Of a stretch of 64,000 nucleotides of DNA, positions 1 to 8,360 are shown piece after piece. The DNA comes from Tritrichomonas musculus. Taxonomy: Eukaryota; Parabasalia; Tritrichomonadida; Tritrichomonadidae. The stretch is from contig JAPFFF010000015.1 of the NCBI GenBank assembly GCA_039105265.1, forward strand, positions 2,356,001-2,420,000, given 5' to 3'. The notes below the pieces were generated by a model. It did not search any database and had not been told where the DNA came from. It saw nothing but the letters and a program-made list of their open reading frames with translations. A program made the translations under genes and the position numbers. Numbering within the stretch: position 1 is the stretch's first letter; every line of letters starts with the position of its first letter.

Positions 1-62
1 TTATACATTACTCCTTCTCTTCCTACAATCTCTGCATTTGGGGATTTATAATCATTAGCCAT
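1..62 (-). CDS. Start of a Polinton gene cut by the window edge
   Basis: An ATG at 62-60 on the minus strand opens a frame that stays open for 20 codons to the left edge. The predicted N-terminus is MANDYKSPNAEIVGREGVMY. It follows the capsid gene by only 22 bp in the same direction, which matches the spacing of the other element genes. The product cannot be identified from so few residues. Confidence 0.45.
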   Translation of the reverse strand, partial: MANDYKSPNAEIVGREGVMY

Positions 63-84
63 TTAAGTAAAGAAAAATTCTATT

Positions 85-1761
85 TTATTCAGGAGTTGTA
101 ATGTCATAATTCCCAATTCGAACCAGTGGGGGCATGCCATTGGGCTGCACTAAAATCGAAATAGAAGCATCAACTAATAAACCTAATATTGGTGGCGTAT
201 CGACTATTTGAGAAAAATGCTTTTTATAATTCTCTGATTTATCATTTGGATCTTTTATTTGTGCATGTTCCTGTGTGACGATTATTTCGAAGTTAATTGG
301 TGATAAACTTGTAAGGCCCTGTTGATATGTCCCATCTGTTTCTGTCGCAAAACCGATAAAGAATGAAGTCCTATCGTTTGGATATAAACCTGTGATATTG
401 GCTAAAGGTTTACTTACATTACATAATGAAGCGATAACCTCTTTATTGAAACCGGTTTGTTCACCATTCATATTCATTGCATTTTGACTATATTCAATGA
501 ATTCTGGATATTCACCATCTGTTCCGAAAGATTTGGCTGGAATATTGCCATAACCGCCACAATTCAATTGGAAATGTTTAAAAAGTGGATTTTTGAAATA
601 TGTATGATGACGTTGATGAAGAGGGAATAAACAAAAGATAGAATCAACAAATCTTGGAGTGACAGTGACTGTTGTTTTGTCTTGGATTTGTTTTAATGCT
701 TGAGTGCAGGTGTAAAATGACAATGTTTGAGTTGGAAATGTGAGTGGATGTTGTGGATTTGAATAACGCTGAACCAATTGTTGATAAATTTCATTGTTTA
801 TACCAAAACATGGAATAATTGATGAGCATTCAGTGATTTCATACTCATAGACTTGGAATTTTCGTAAACCAGAATAAAGAGTATATGGTGTTTCTGATGC
901 TAATATTTCAGCTCCATCTGTCTTTTCTGATGCTTGGCCTGATGAATTAGCTGATGTACTTGAAATCCATATTTTAACATCATCGCCAACAGGTGTGAAT
1001 TCATTAGTGATCTCAGAAAAAGTATATTTAGTTGCAAGAGATGGTTGAGCAAGTAAAGATCTTGATGGTCCACATGGACAACAAAGCATACCAGCACATG
1101 AGAAATATAATCTTAATTCGAGTTTTCCTGCAAAAGCTGGTAAATATTTTATATTTGATAATGGCAAGAATCTACGCAAATCAATTTTTAAATGAATCGT
1201 AAATGTTGCTGTTAAATCTTCGTTTGGCCAATTAATTACTATTCCGCAACGAGTGGCAAAATTATTATTCCATATATCTTTATGTCTTGCCTTTGAGTAT
1301 ACATCTGCTCTCTTTGTTGTTTCATTCGCACAACATGCAGTTAAGAACGATTCTTCACAACCAAAGTTTTGTGTATATATCGTTATTCCGTTAGCTACTA
1401 TTTCATATTTTTCAATAGCATCTCTTGCATCTTTGAATCCAAACCAGATTTTATTGAATGGATAACCGCCAATATCACTCAAATCTGGTATCTTTTCATT
1501 TATATTCATTGTCACTTTTAGATCAGCACGAATAAAACCATTATAGATGTCAGCTGTATTGTGTGTATTTGGAGAAATAATAACACTTGTATATGACCCT
1601 TGTTTTATTGGAGGTGAAGGCGAATATGATGTTTGTGGATTAATTGAATACTGTTTGTTTGTATCAGAAGTGGCAATACAGCTATCTACAACATCAAAAT
1701 ATGACGCAATTTGCGAACAAACTTCAGCTGATGTTTTCATATAAACCTCATGATTAATCAT
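85..1761 (-). CDS. Polinton major capsid protein (double jelly-roll type), probable
   Basis: A 558-residue protein and the longest gene visible in the element. The size is right for the double jelly-roll major capsid protein of Polintons. Hydrophobic beta-rich segments (for example around residues 195-220, with DLRRFLPLSNIKYLP followed by a beta-strand-like stretch) resemble the strand-rich capsid fold. The family assignment rests on length, composition and the setting beside ATPase, integrase and protease genes, not on a sequence alignment. Its ATG at 1761 sits 17 bp after the stop of the charged 163-aa protein. It would form the main shell of the particle if the element makes one. Confidence 0.65.
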   Translation of the reverse strand: MINHEVYMKTSAEVCSQIASYFDVVDSCIATSDTNKQYSINPQTSYSPSPPIKQGSYTSVIISPNTHNTADIYNGFIRADLKVTMNINEKIPDLSDIGGYPFNKIWFGFKDARDAIEKYEIVANGITIYTQNFGCEESFLTACCANETTKRADVYSKARHKDIWNNNFATRCGIVINWPNEDLTATFTIHLKIDLRRFLPLSNIKYLPAFAGKLELRLYFSCAGMLCCPCGPSRSLLAQPSLATKYTFSEITNEFTPVGDDVKIWISSTSANSSGQASEKTDGAEILASETPYTLYSGLRKFQVYEYEITECSSIIPCFGINNEIYQQLVQRYSNPQHPLTFPTQTLSFYTCTQALKQIQDKTTVTVTPRFVDSIFCLFPLHQRHHTYFKNPLFKHFQLNCGGYGNIPAKSFGTDGEYPEFIEYSQNAMNMNGEQTGFNKEVIASLCNVSKPLANITGLYPNDRTSFFIGFATETDGTYQQGLTSLSPINFEIIVTQEHAQIKDPNDKSENYKKHFSQIVDTPPILGLLVDASISILVQPNGMPPLVRIGNYDITTPE

Positions 1762-1778
1762 TTCTTGAATAAAAAAAG

Positions 1779-2270
1779 TTAATAAATATCATCAAAGATT
1801 CTGTTTCGTCTTTGTCTTGGAATTGGTGGTTCATAATATTCTTCTTCTTGTATTGGAGGAGGAGGAGGAGGAGGTGCTTGTTTTGGTGCTGGAGTTTTCT
1901 TTGAGATTACTTCTTCAATTAATCGTTTTTGTTCTTTCTTTTCTCTTTTGCGTTTGATTTCATCACCCAGTAATTTGAGTTGATTTAAGATTTCAAGGTT
2001 TATCGTTGGATCGATTTCTTGACTTTTTGTGAGTTTTTTCGACTTTGGTTTTTGCATTTTGGGTTTTTCTTCTTCCTCTTCAAAAACTTCGTTCTCTTCA
2101 TTTTCTGGAGTTTTCTCTTCTTTTTCTTCTTCTATTGGTGTTTCTCGCTTTTTAACAATATACTTTCCTTGTTTTCGAGTTGGCAAAACCTCCCAATCTG
2201 GATCGTCATGGCCATTTATCCACCTTTGAATAACCGCTAAACGTTTTGAGCCTGTTAAGTGTTTTGACAT
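1779..2270 (-). CDS. Highly charged Polinton protein of unknown function
   Basis: A 163-residue protein. An ordinary N-terminal third is followed by a Glu/Lys-rich middle (runs of E and EK, likely disordered or coiled) and a proline run near residue 135. The C-terminus is basic (RQRRNRIFDD). No enzyme motif is visible. Its place between the capsid gene and the small 132-aa protein suggests a structural or scaffolding role, but that is inference only. Confidence 0.5.
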   Translation of the reverse strand: MSKHLTGSKRLAVIQRWINGHDDPDWEVLPTRKQGKYIVKKRETPIEEEKEEKTPENEENEVFEEEEEKPKMQKPKSKKLTKSQEIDPTINLEILNQLKLLGDEIKRKREKKEQKRLIEEVISKKTPAPKQAPPPPPPPIQEEEYYEPPIPRQRRNRIFDDIY

Positions 2271-2299
2271 TTAAAACTCAATAAAATTGACTTTTCTTA

Positions 2300-2698
2300 T
2301 TATTCATAATTTGATGAATGTACATGATTTATAGGTGCTGGTGAATTATTTGAACTACTCGATTCTGTTTTAGCGGGTTTTGGCATTTTATAGTTTTCAT
2401 CTCTTCCTTGTGCATGATTATTGATTTTTGTTAATGCTTCTCTTACGTTGCCTTTTGGAATGTATTTTATTGCTGCATCCGCTACATTTGAGATTTTGTT
2501 TCTCATATTATCGCTTAAAAATGCTTTGCCTAAACTACCCATTGTTTTGCCTATTAATCCTGATTGATTTTTCATTATTCCTGTTGCATTATCCGCTAAT
2601 TTACCTGCTAATCCTCCTGTTGCTGAATTTGCTGCTCCCATTAATAATTGACTTCCAAGGCCAATACTTCTTCTCGCCCATTTTCTAAATAATCCCAT
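2300..2698 (-). CDS. Small Polinton protein, possible minor virion protein
   Basis: A 132-residue protein. The first 75 residues are rich in Gly, Ala and Leu with a basic start (MGLFRKWARRS) and could form amphipathic helices. The tail is Ser/Asn-rich and polar. Small proteins of this type in adenoviruses and Polintons (pVI/pX-like) act at membranes or bind DNA, and the resemblance here is only compositional. It lies 18 bp downstream of the ATPase gene in the same direction. Confidence 0.5.
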   Translation of the reverse strand: MGLFRKWARRSIGLGSQLLMGAANSATGGLAGKLADNATGIMKNQSGLIGKTMGSLGKAFLSDNMRNKISNVADAAIKYIPKGNVREALTKINNHAQGRDENYKMPKPAKTESSSSNNSPAPINHVHSSNYE

Positions 2699-2716
2699 TT
2701 AAATTCAATAAAACGT

Positions 2717-3574
2717 TTAAGATTCAAAATAGTATTTATTTGCAGTTATGTTCATGATAAATTTGTCATGCGGTTCTCTATGTTGCAAGTATTCTTGCAC
2801 AGTTGCCTTTGTATTTAAGTTGTTATTTGTTTGCTGCAATAAAGAGGTGAAATCTTCTTCTGAATAACCGCTATAACAGATAATATCGGTTGCCATACGT
2901 TTAGCATTTATGTGCACAAATCTTATCGTTTGAAATGCCATTATGCACGTTATGTTATAATGTCTTGTTTTTGTCAACAATTTAATAAATTCTGAATTAC
3001 CGTTTTTCAATAAATCTGAACCAGCACAATCATCAAGAATAATCAGAGTATTGAATGGATAAGAGGCGGTTCCATATTTACAAAGCTTACTGGCAATATA
3101 AATGATTTTATCTTGAAGGTCAGTTAAATGATGCTTTTCAATTAAACGCCTCATCTCATCAGACGTTTCTTTCATTTTTGAGAGGATATGTTTGACAAGT
3201 GCATAATATTTTATTTTCCTTTTCAAATGTTTCTGAAGAACGCTCATCAATTGTTTTTCTGAGACATAAATTATTTTTGTTAGAATCTTTTTATTCAAAA
3301 CTTCGGCGGTTTTATCCATTTTACCAGACGTTGAGCAGAAATAAATTTTATGATAATATGGATGTTTAAATAATCTTTCTGTAATCATAATATGGCGCCA
3401 AATCCAATAACTTTTGCCAGCACCAGGACGTCCAATCAAAAAGTATATCCCATTTGATGAAAACGGATAATTTTCTGATAATGGTTTGATCAAAGCGCCC
3501 TCAATTTCTCTCATACTTTTTCTGAGCGTCTCATTGATTAATTCTTCAACTTTTTGAATAATATTTCCTTTCAT
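2717..3574 (-). CDS. Genome-packaging ATPase (FtsK/HerA superfamily) of the Polinton
   Basis: A 285-residue P-loop ATPase. A Walker A motif (GRPGAGKS) lies near residue 50 and a Walker B-like strand (TLIILDDCAGSD) near residue 180, followed by a sensor-like region with TKTRHYNITCIMAFQT. This is the A32/FtsK-HerA pattern used by Polintons and large DNA viruses to pump DNA into capsids. Size and motif order fit the family well. It lies between the small 132-aa protein and the integrase, all in one direction. Confidence 0.82.
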   Translation of the reverse strand: MKGNIIQKVEELINETLRKSMREIEGALIKPLSENYPFSSNGIYFLIGRPGAGKSYWIWRHIMITERLFKHPYYHKIYFCSTSGKMDKTAEVLNKKILTKIIYVSEKQLMSVLQKHLKRKIKYYALVKHILSKMKETSDEMRRLIEKHHLTDLQDKIIYIASKLCKYGTASYPFNTLIILDDCAGSDLLKNGNSEFIKLLTKTRHYNITCIMAFQTIRFVHINAKRMATDIICYSGYSEEDFTSLLQQTNNNLNTKATVQEYLQHREPHDKFIMNITANKYYFES

Positions 3575-3588
3575 TTGATTAAGAATAA

Positions 3589-4731
3589 TTAAATGTATTT
3601 TCTGATTTTAACTGGTATGTTTTCACCTGTTTTCACCCAATACATTCGTTCTAAACGTGATAATATTGTTGGATTTCCTTCTCTCATACTTTTGGCATAT
3701 GTATACCCTTGACTTCCATCATCCCATTTGACCTTGTATTGGTCATTTGCATTATTATACCCTAAAATCTCCTCTATGTTCCCTCTTTTGCCGTCTTTCA
3801 ATGTTTTGGCCATAGGAACAAATCCTTTCGCCTTAACTATTTTGTATCCAGGATAATCGTTCACAGATCTATCGTTAGCAGCAATTTTGAATAAATTACC
3901 AGATTTTGAATCAACTGTATATGCTTGATTGCTAACCATTCTTCGTTTTTTATTTTTAATCGTTTTTTCTTCTACGATACGTACTTTATCACCTTCTTTG
4001 AAATCATAAGGGTTTGCTTGCGTTTTATTTTTCAAAATATATTTCTGTTCGTCTTTGGCTGTCATTTTATTGGGGGCTGTTTTTATTTTAGTATGATATG
4101 ATTCATTATATGCTGACATTAATGACTGCATTTCTTTTGGTGAAATATTTCTTGTAGGTTTGTGTGTTAATTCACCTTCTTTTGAAATATCTTTCCATAT
4201 ATCGGCATCTAACAAATTTTTGTTAACGGCTAAATCTCTTATCGTTCTCATAAAACGGTTTATTATTCCTAAATTATTGTGATTATCATCCGTTGTAGTC
4301 GTATATATAATTTTATGACTTTTCATCCAAGATGTCACTTCGTCTGATAAATAAGCAGCATCTTGATCTGAAGCGATTGAATGGCAATTTGGTTCTTCCT
4401 TGATGAATTTATTCAATGCTGATTTGACCTGTAACGCCCCTTTCCCTCTCATCGGATATGCATAAGCTTTACGGGTATTTATATTGATAAGCATCAAATA
4501 ATTCAAACCGTTAGCTCCTTTATCGTTTATAAACGTATCCATCTGAAAACCTCCGGAATGAGACGATACGATAGGTATATATTTAGGAGTTGGCACTTTT
4601 TGATCATGAACAACGGATTCTGATTGAAATTTCCTTATCTCTTTTTTCGAATAACCTTTTTCAAGTGCATGTTTTTCAAAAGCTGGACCACGGTATGGAT
4701 ATTCCTTGTATAATTCTGCAAGTGATGTCAT
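3589..4731 (-). CDS. Polinton integrase (retroviral rve type) with chromo-like tail
   Basis: A 380-residue protein. The central region (about residues 55-210) reads as an rve catalytic core: a strand with MDTFINDKG, a second with SIASDQDAAY, then the helix region NLGIINRFMRTIRDLAV. The C-terminal 100 residues include an SH3/chromo-like stretch (YKVKWDDGSQGYTYAKS) typical of Maverick integrases. The enzyme would join the element ends to target DNA. It follows the 321-aa gene by 10 bp. Confidence 0.85.
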   Translation of the reverse strand: MTSLAELYKEYPYRGPAFEKHALEKGYSKKEIRKFQSESVVHDQKVPTPKYIPIVSSHSGGFQMDTFINDKGANGLNYLMLININTRKAYAYPMRGKGALQVKSALNKFIKEEPNCHSIASDQDAAYLSDEVTSWMKSHKIIYTTTTDDNHNNLGIINRFMRTIRDLAVNKNLLDADIWKDISKEGELTHKPTRNISPKEMQSLMSAYNESYHTKIKTAPNKMTAKDEQKYILKNKTQANPYDFKEGDKVRIVEEKTIKNKKRRMVSNQAYTVDSKSGNLFKIAANDRSVNDYPGYKIVKAKGFVPMAKTLKDGKRGNIEEILGYNNANDQYKVKWDDGSQGYTYAKSMREGNPTILSRLERMYWVKTGENIPVKIRKYI

Positions 4732-4741
4732 TTTTTATAAA

Positions 4742-5707
4742 TTAAACGTATAACATCTTATTATAAGGCAAGAACTGCATTTCCATGACAAAAGTTTCTC
4801 CATTGGGTAATTTAACGGGGGCATTGTATTGTCTGGCAGAATATAATTCAATCCAAAACCGTTGATCAGAAGAATTCAATTTAAAATATTTGATAGGATT
4901 ATAATAAATTTGTGAATTACCGATATAATTATGTAATGATTGTTCGCCAAGTGAAGAATAAACTTTACATGAATGACGATCCCAAATATTATCAAAAATT
5001 AATTCATTTTCATACAAATTATATTTTCCTTTTCTATTTTGAGTAGGTCCGTCACCAATATTAAATACTTCCTCAAAATCTTTATTCATTTCAGTTATTT
5101 TGAAAGCACAACCGTATTTATCTAAAGAATTATTGTTTCGTTCAGAATATATTTTTTCATGAAAACCTTTTTCGTCATAATAACCATCAGTTTGTATGTC
5201 TCTATTCAAAACATCAATATCAGATTGTTCAAATGCGTTAGTGATGCTATTCCACCATATTGAGATATATGATTTCAAAGCATTGTGGACTGCTTCAAAA
5301 AATCCTCTGAAATCTCTTTCTGTTGAGAGCCAGTCAATTACTTTTATTTCTTTGATTTTTAAATCATCCTGATAAAGAGATGAAGTCATAGATTTAATTC
5401 TATCGTGTATACTGAATCCAGGTATTTTATCAAATGAAACCTTTAAATATTTAGCAATTGAGATGGTGAATTCAAGTTTTCGTCTTTTTGAAACGAGCCA
5501 CATTGACCTTACACCCACAATTGTTTCGCCTTTGTTTGACGTTGACCAATCACCAGGAAAATTGAAATAAAAACGATTAAATTTGCTTGGATCTCTTTGT
5601 GAGTCCTCTAAGAAAAAAGCAGTCTCAATTGGGACAGGAACGTTAGCATCATGTACAATATTTTCACGATTAGGGTGTTGTGTTTTAACTCTTGGCGGTA
5701 ACTCCAT
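4742..5707 (-). CDS. Polinton protein, candidate minor capsid (penton) protein
   Basis: A 321-residue protein without enzyme motifs. Alternating hydrophobic and polar segments suggest a beta-rich structural protein, and it ends in a strand-like VMEMQFLPYNKML. The Polinton penton protein is a single jelly-roll of roughly this size, so it is the best candidate in the visible region. A structure prediction would decide, because sequence alone does not show the fold. Confidence 0.45.
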   Translation of the reverse strand: MELPPRVKTQHPNRENIVHDANVPVPIETAFFLEDSQRDPSKFNRFYFNFPGDWSTSNKGETIVGVRSMWLVSKRRKLEFTISIAKYLKVSFDKIPGFSIHDRIKSMTSSLYQDDLKIKEIKVIDWLSTERDFRGFFEAVHNALKSYISIWWNSITNAFEQSDIDVLNRDIQTDGYYDEKGFHEKIYSERNNNSLDKYGCAFKITEMNKDFEEVFNIGDGPTQNRKGKYNLYENELIFDNIWDRHSCKVYSSLGEQSLHNYIGNSQIYYNPIKYFKLNSSDQRFWIELYSARQYNAPVKLPNGETFVMEMQFLPYNKMLYV

Positions 5708-5727
5708 TTTGACTAAAAATAAATATC

Positions 5728-6096
5728 TTACTTATTCTTTCTTGATTTACTAGCATGAAGAATTATTTCCTTTGGAATTATATCTCCCTTTTTCAATTGA
5801 ATCTGATAGGCTTTTGATTTGACCATATTTTCATTCCTTTCACCTATATAACCAATTATCGATCCAAAAAGTGTGATTTTATGTACTGAACAATATTTGG
5901 CCACTAAATTCAATATTTCTTTAACGTCCTCATAATCATCCCAATCAAATTTCTTTGCCCAATCAGTAAAGATTATTTTTTTGTTTGATAATTTAAACTT
6001 TGATTTACAAATTTCTGATAATTCAGATATTTCTGTCTTTTTCAATGTTTTATTAAAATAAAGTGAACATTCAATTGGCAAAATTAATTCTGGCAT
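5728..6096 (-). CDS. Polinton hypothetical protein, 122 aa
   Basis: A 122-residue protein with a basic tail (HASKSRKNK) and mixed hydrophobic segments. No motif is recognised. It lies 20 bp upstream of the 321-aa gene in the same direction and is part of the element by position. Confidence 0.5.
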   Translation of the reverse strand: MPELILPIECSLYFNKTLKKTEISELSEICKSKFKLSNKKIIFTDWAKKFDWDDYEDVKEILNLVAKYCSVHKITLFGSIIGYIGERNENMVKSKAYQIQLKKGDIIPKEIILHASKSRKNK

Positions 6097-6121
6097 TTTT
6101 ATTTATTGAAAAATTTTTATT

Positions 6122-6280
6122 TTACATTCTTTTTGATTTATCTTTTGGTACACCAGATTCTACATCTTCATGAACATTCCAATAAGGGTATTTATATGAT
6201 TTAGCTAAATGATATGCACCTTTTTTAATAAAATAATTATAAGTCTCTTGTTCGATTCTTTCCTTCTCAGCTTGACTCAT
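6122..6280 (-). CDS. Small Polinton protein, 52 aa, overlapping the protease stop
   Basis: An ATG at 6280-6278 opens a 52-codon frame that ends with TAA at 6124-6122. Its start overlaps the TGA stop of the protease gene as ATGA (6277-6280), a tight coupling typical of compact viral-type genomes. The product is polar, with an N-terminal charged helix (AEKERIEQE), an aromatic centre (YKYPYWNV) and a basic tail. No function is recognised. It fills the otherwise empty gap between the 122-aa gene and the protease. Confidence 0.5.
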   Translation of the reverse strand: MSQAEKERIEQETYNYFIKKGAYHLAKSYKYPYWNVHEDVESGVPKDKSKRM

Positions 6281-7587
6281 TTTTTTTTTTTGGGAAGAGT
6301 CGGTTTTTCTGTGTTGTTAGAATGTTTTTGAAAACTGGGTGGTGTAGGTGGGAGGGGAGCTGTTTCTAATGATTTGCTCTTTAATTCACGTGCAATTCTT
6401 TGTCTAATATTAGGTACGTCATCTATTGGATAAGGCCATTTACCATCATGCAATAATATCCTTGCATTTTGCATCATTAATATAGCACAATCAATATCAT
6501 TATTTTGTTTAGGAACACGATTATATCTCATTGGATATTTATGATTAATGCCTTGTGATTTCAAGAATTTATTCATTATTTTACCGATATCTGGGTATGC
6601 TTTCATGTTTGAATCATATACACCGATATCTTTATTGCCATTATCGATTACTATTAATATCCAATGTTCCTCTAGTTCAGCAGGAATTACAATGCAATCA
6701 TAATAATCAATTGGTTTCTTATTAAACTGTGGAGCTTTACTAAGATACTCAAAGAGAGAGTCCACTGCTTCTTGTTTCGGATTCTCATATAGATAATAAA
6801 ACCAATCAGGAGGCAATAAGGCTACATGTCCTATTCTTTTCACTTTTTTTCCTTTTTCTACTAATAGTTTTAGATATGGATATACTTCTTTTGATTCTAA
6901 TTGTGAATTATTATCAGTGATTGCATTATAATCAATAAATTGGTCTAGATCCATTGGAGGTGTTGGTGGTCTTGATGTGTGCCTTGATGTTTGTTTTGAT
7001 GATTGAGGGGATGCTTGTGGGGGTGGGGGAGGAGATGGTGCTCTTGATGTACCGCTTGATGATAATGTAGATGTTTGAGAAGAAGACGATGAAGATGCCA
7101 ACTTTTTAAGTATAGGTTTGGCCGAAGACGATGACTTTTTCTGAAAGATTGTTTTATTTTGTGATGGCTCTTCTTGAGGTGGCGGTAATGCATCATCATG
7201 CTCTGGCTTCACCCATTTTGCATGTCTTTTTGGTTTGGGCTTATAATATTTTATGAACTTAAAGGCAGCATTATTGTCACTTTGCACCTTCCCATATTTA
7301 ATGAAATAACGCCAAGCAGATTTAGCATTAGGCGATCCTTTATAGGCCAAAATTTCACCACTAAAACGTTCTCTAAATAATTTGCCCTTCATATTATTCG
7401 CAAATATTTCTAATTCATCCCTAAACCCCTTTGCTGGTATCCAATTATAGGGCACTAAACATGTCACATAATTATTTGTGATATCTATATATTTAAAATT
7501 GTGTTCTCTTTTCAAATCTGTAACTTTTTGATTTGTTATAGGTGGATTGAAACGAATTTGACCTTGAATAATTATTATATCTGACAT
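6277..7587 (-). CDS. Polinton cysteine protease (Ulp1/adenain, C48-type) with long N-terminal extension
   Basis: A 436-residue protein. The C-terminal half carries the protease signature: a His in EEHWILIVID (about residue 310), an acidic/Asn site in GVYDSN, and a Cys in NDIDCAILMMQN (about residue 366). Residues 140-220 are a low-complexity Ser/Pro/Gln-rich linker. The N-terminal 110 residues form a separate small domain with SAWRYFIKYGKV near residue 90. In Polintons this protease is thought to mature capsid proteins. The N-terminal domain is not assigned; a weak likeness to the Rep-like protein at 7933-8232 is noted among the findings. Confidence 0.78.
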   Translation of the reverse strand: MSDIIIIQGQIRFNPPITNQKVTDLKREHNFKYIDITNNYVTCLVPYNWIPAKGFRDELEIFANNMKGKLFRERFSGEILAYKGSPNAKSAWRYFIKYGKVQSDNNAAFKFIKYYKPKPKRHAKWVKPEHDDALPPPQEEPSQNKTIFQKKSSSSAKPILKKLASSSSSSQTSTLSSSGTSRAPSPPPPPQASPQSSKQTSRHTSRPPTPPMDLDQFIDYNAITDNNSQLESKEVYPYLKLLVEKGKKVKRIGHVALLPPDWFYYLYENPKQEAVDSLFEYLSKAPQFNKKPIDYYDCIVIPAELEEHWILIVIDNGNKDIGVYDSNMKAYPDIGKIMNKFLKSQGINHKYPMRYNRVPKQNNDIDCAILMMQNARILLHDGKWPYPIDDVPNIRQRIARELKSKSLETAPLPPTPPSFQKHSNNTEKPTLPKKKK

Positions 7588-7603
7588 TTTGAATAAAAAT
7601 AAA

Positions 7604-7915
7604 TTACGGCATTTTACGATTATAATTGTTTTCAGAATGCGTTACCCATCGTAAATTACATAGACGGTTATCTTTACGATTACGGTTTTTATGATCGACT
7701 TCTTTTTTGTGAACAGGATCATCGTTAGGCAAAAATTGTTTGGCAATAATAACGTGTTTTAAATAGTTTACACCATTCAAATTAACCGTCAAATAACCTT
7801 CATTATGTTTTGAATCTTTCAATGGTTTACGTGTCTTCTTATTTCTTATTGTGAAAGGGTATTTATTTAAAATCTCATAGTCATTTATAAAGCCTTTTAA
7901 TGGAACAAAGCTCAT
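7604..7915 (-). CDS. HNH endonuclease-like protein in the Polinton
   Basis: A 103-residue protein. The C-terminal half has the HNH pattern of phage and homing endonucleases: VDHKNRNRKDNRLCNLRWVT followed by HSENNYNR. The preceding segment (GYLTVNLNGVNYLKHVIIAKQF) is the usual beta-hairpin that binds DNA in NUMOD4/HNH proteins. Such proteins nick or cut DNA. The whole gene is about the size of a free-standing HNH protein. It sits 17 bp after the Rep-like gene and in the same direction. Confidence 0.75.
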   Translation of the reverse strand: MSFVPLKGFINDYEILNKYPFTIRNKKTRKPLKDSKHNEGYLTVNLNGVNYLKHVIIAKQFLPNDDPVHKKEVDHKNRNRKDNRLCNLRWVTHSENNYNRKMP

Positions 7916-7932
7916 TTTTCAAATACAAAAAA

Positions 7933-8232
7933 TTAATCTAATGGCCGTTCACCAAATTCTTGGAAGTCATGTTTTCTCGTATTGTTATTCAGTATATATC
8001 GAATACACCAGCTGTTTCTACGAGGCACTTCTAAATGAGCATTATGACCAAATAAGCTCTTAACACACTTCATATCTTCTGGATTTTTGAAATAAATGAA
8101 TGCATGACCATGATATCTGCCATTCTCACAAGTATCCTCACATGTACATAGATAAGTGGAGTTATCTGGCAGCTCTTTAGGGTATTCATGTGTCCAGAAT
8201 GTGATCATATAGTTCCTTCTTTTTCCCCACAT
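7933..8232 (-). CDS. Rep-like HUH endonuclease domain protein in the Polinton
   Basis: A 99-residue protein that lines up with the N-terminal catalytic domain of rolling-circle Rep proteins. There is a first-strand motif (NYMITFWTHE), an HUH-type metal motif (RYHGHAFIYFKN) and a third region (NAHLEVPRRNSWCIRYILNN) followed by HDFQEFGERP, in the order and spacing seen in CRESS-type Rep proteins. No helicase domain follows. It is the outermost gene on the right side of the element. The call is by eye and needs a profile comparison. Confidence 0.55.
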   Translation of the reverse strand: MWGKRRNYMITFWTHEYPKELPDNSTYLCTCEDTCENGRYHGHAFIYFKNPEDMKCVKSLFGHNAHLEVPRRNSWCIRYILNNNTRKHDFQEFGERPLD

Positions 8233-8322
8233 TTGTTTTTTGATATGAAGATAAAAATTTAAAAATAAAAATAAAAATAGAGAAAAAAATTTATAAATGG
8301 CCTTGGTGAAATCATTGGCGCA

Positions 8323-8360
8323 GTTAGGTCTGGGCGACCGTTAAGGGCGCACAGCCTAAC
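8323..8360. repeat. GC-rich imperfect hairpin beside the Polinton gene block
   Basis: The arms GTTAGG (8323-8328) and CCTAAC (8355-8360) are exact complements, and CTG/CAG pairs inside them with a one-base bulge. The block (about 8310-8360) is strikingly GC-rich in an AT-rich region. It may belong to the terminal repeat of the element or to a junction. Confidence 0.45.
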
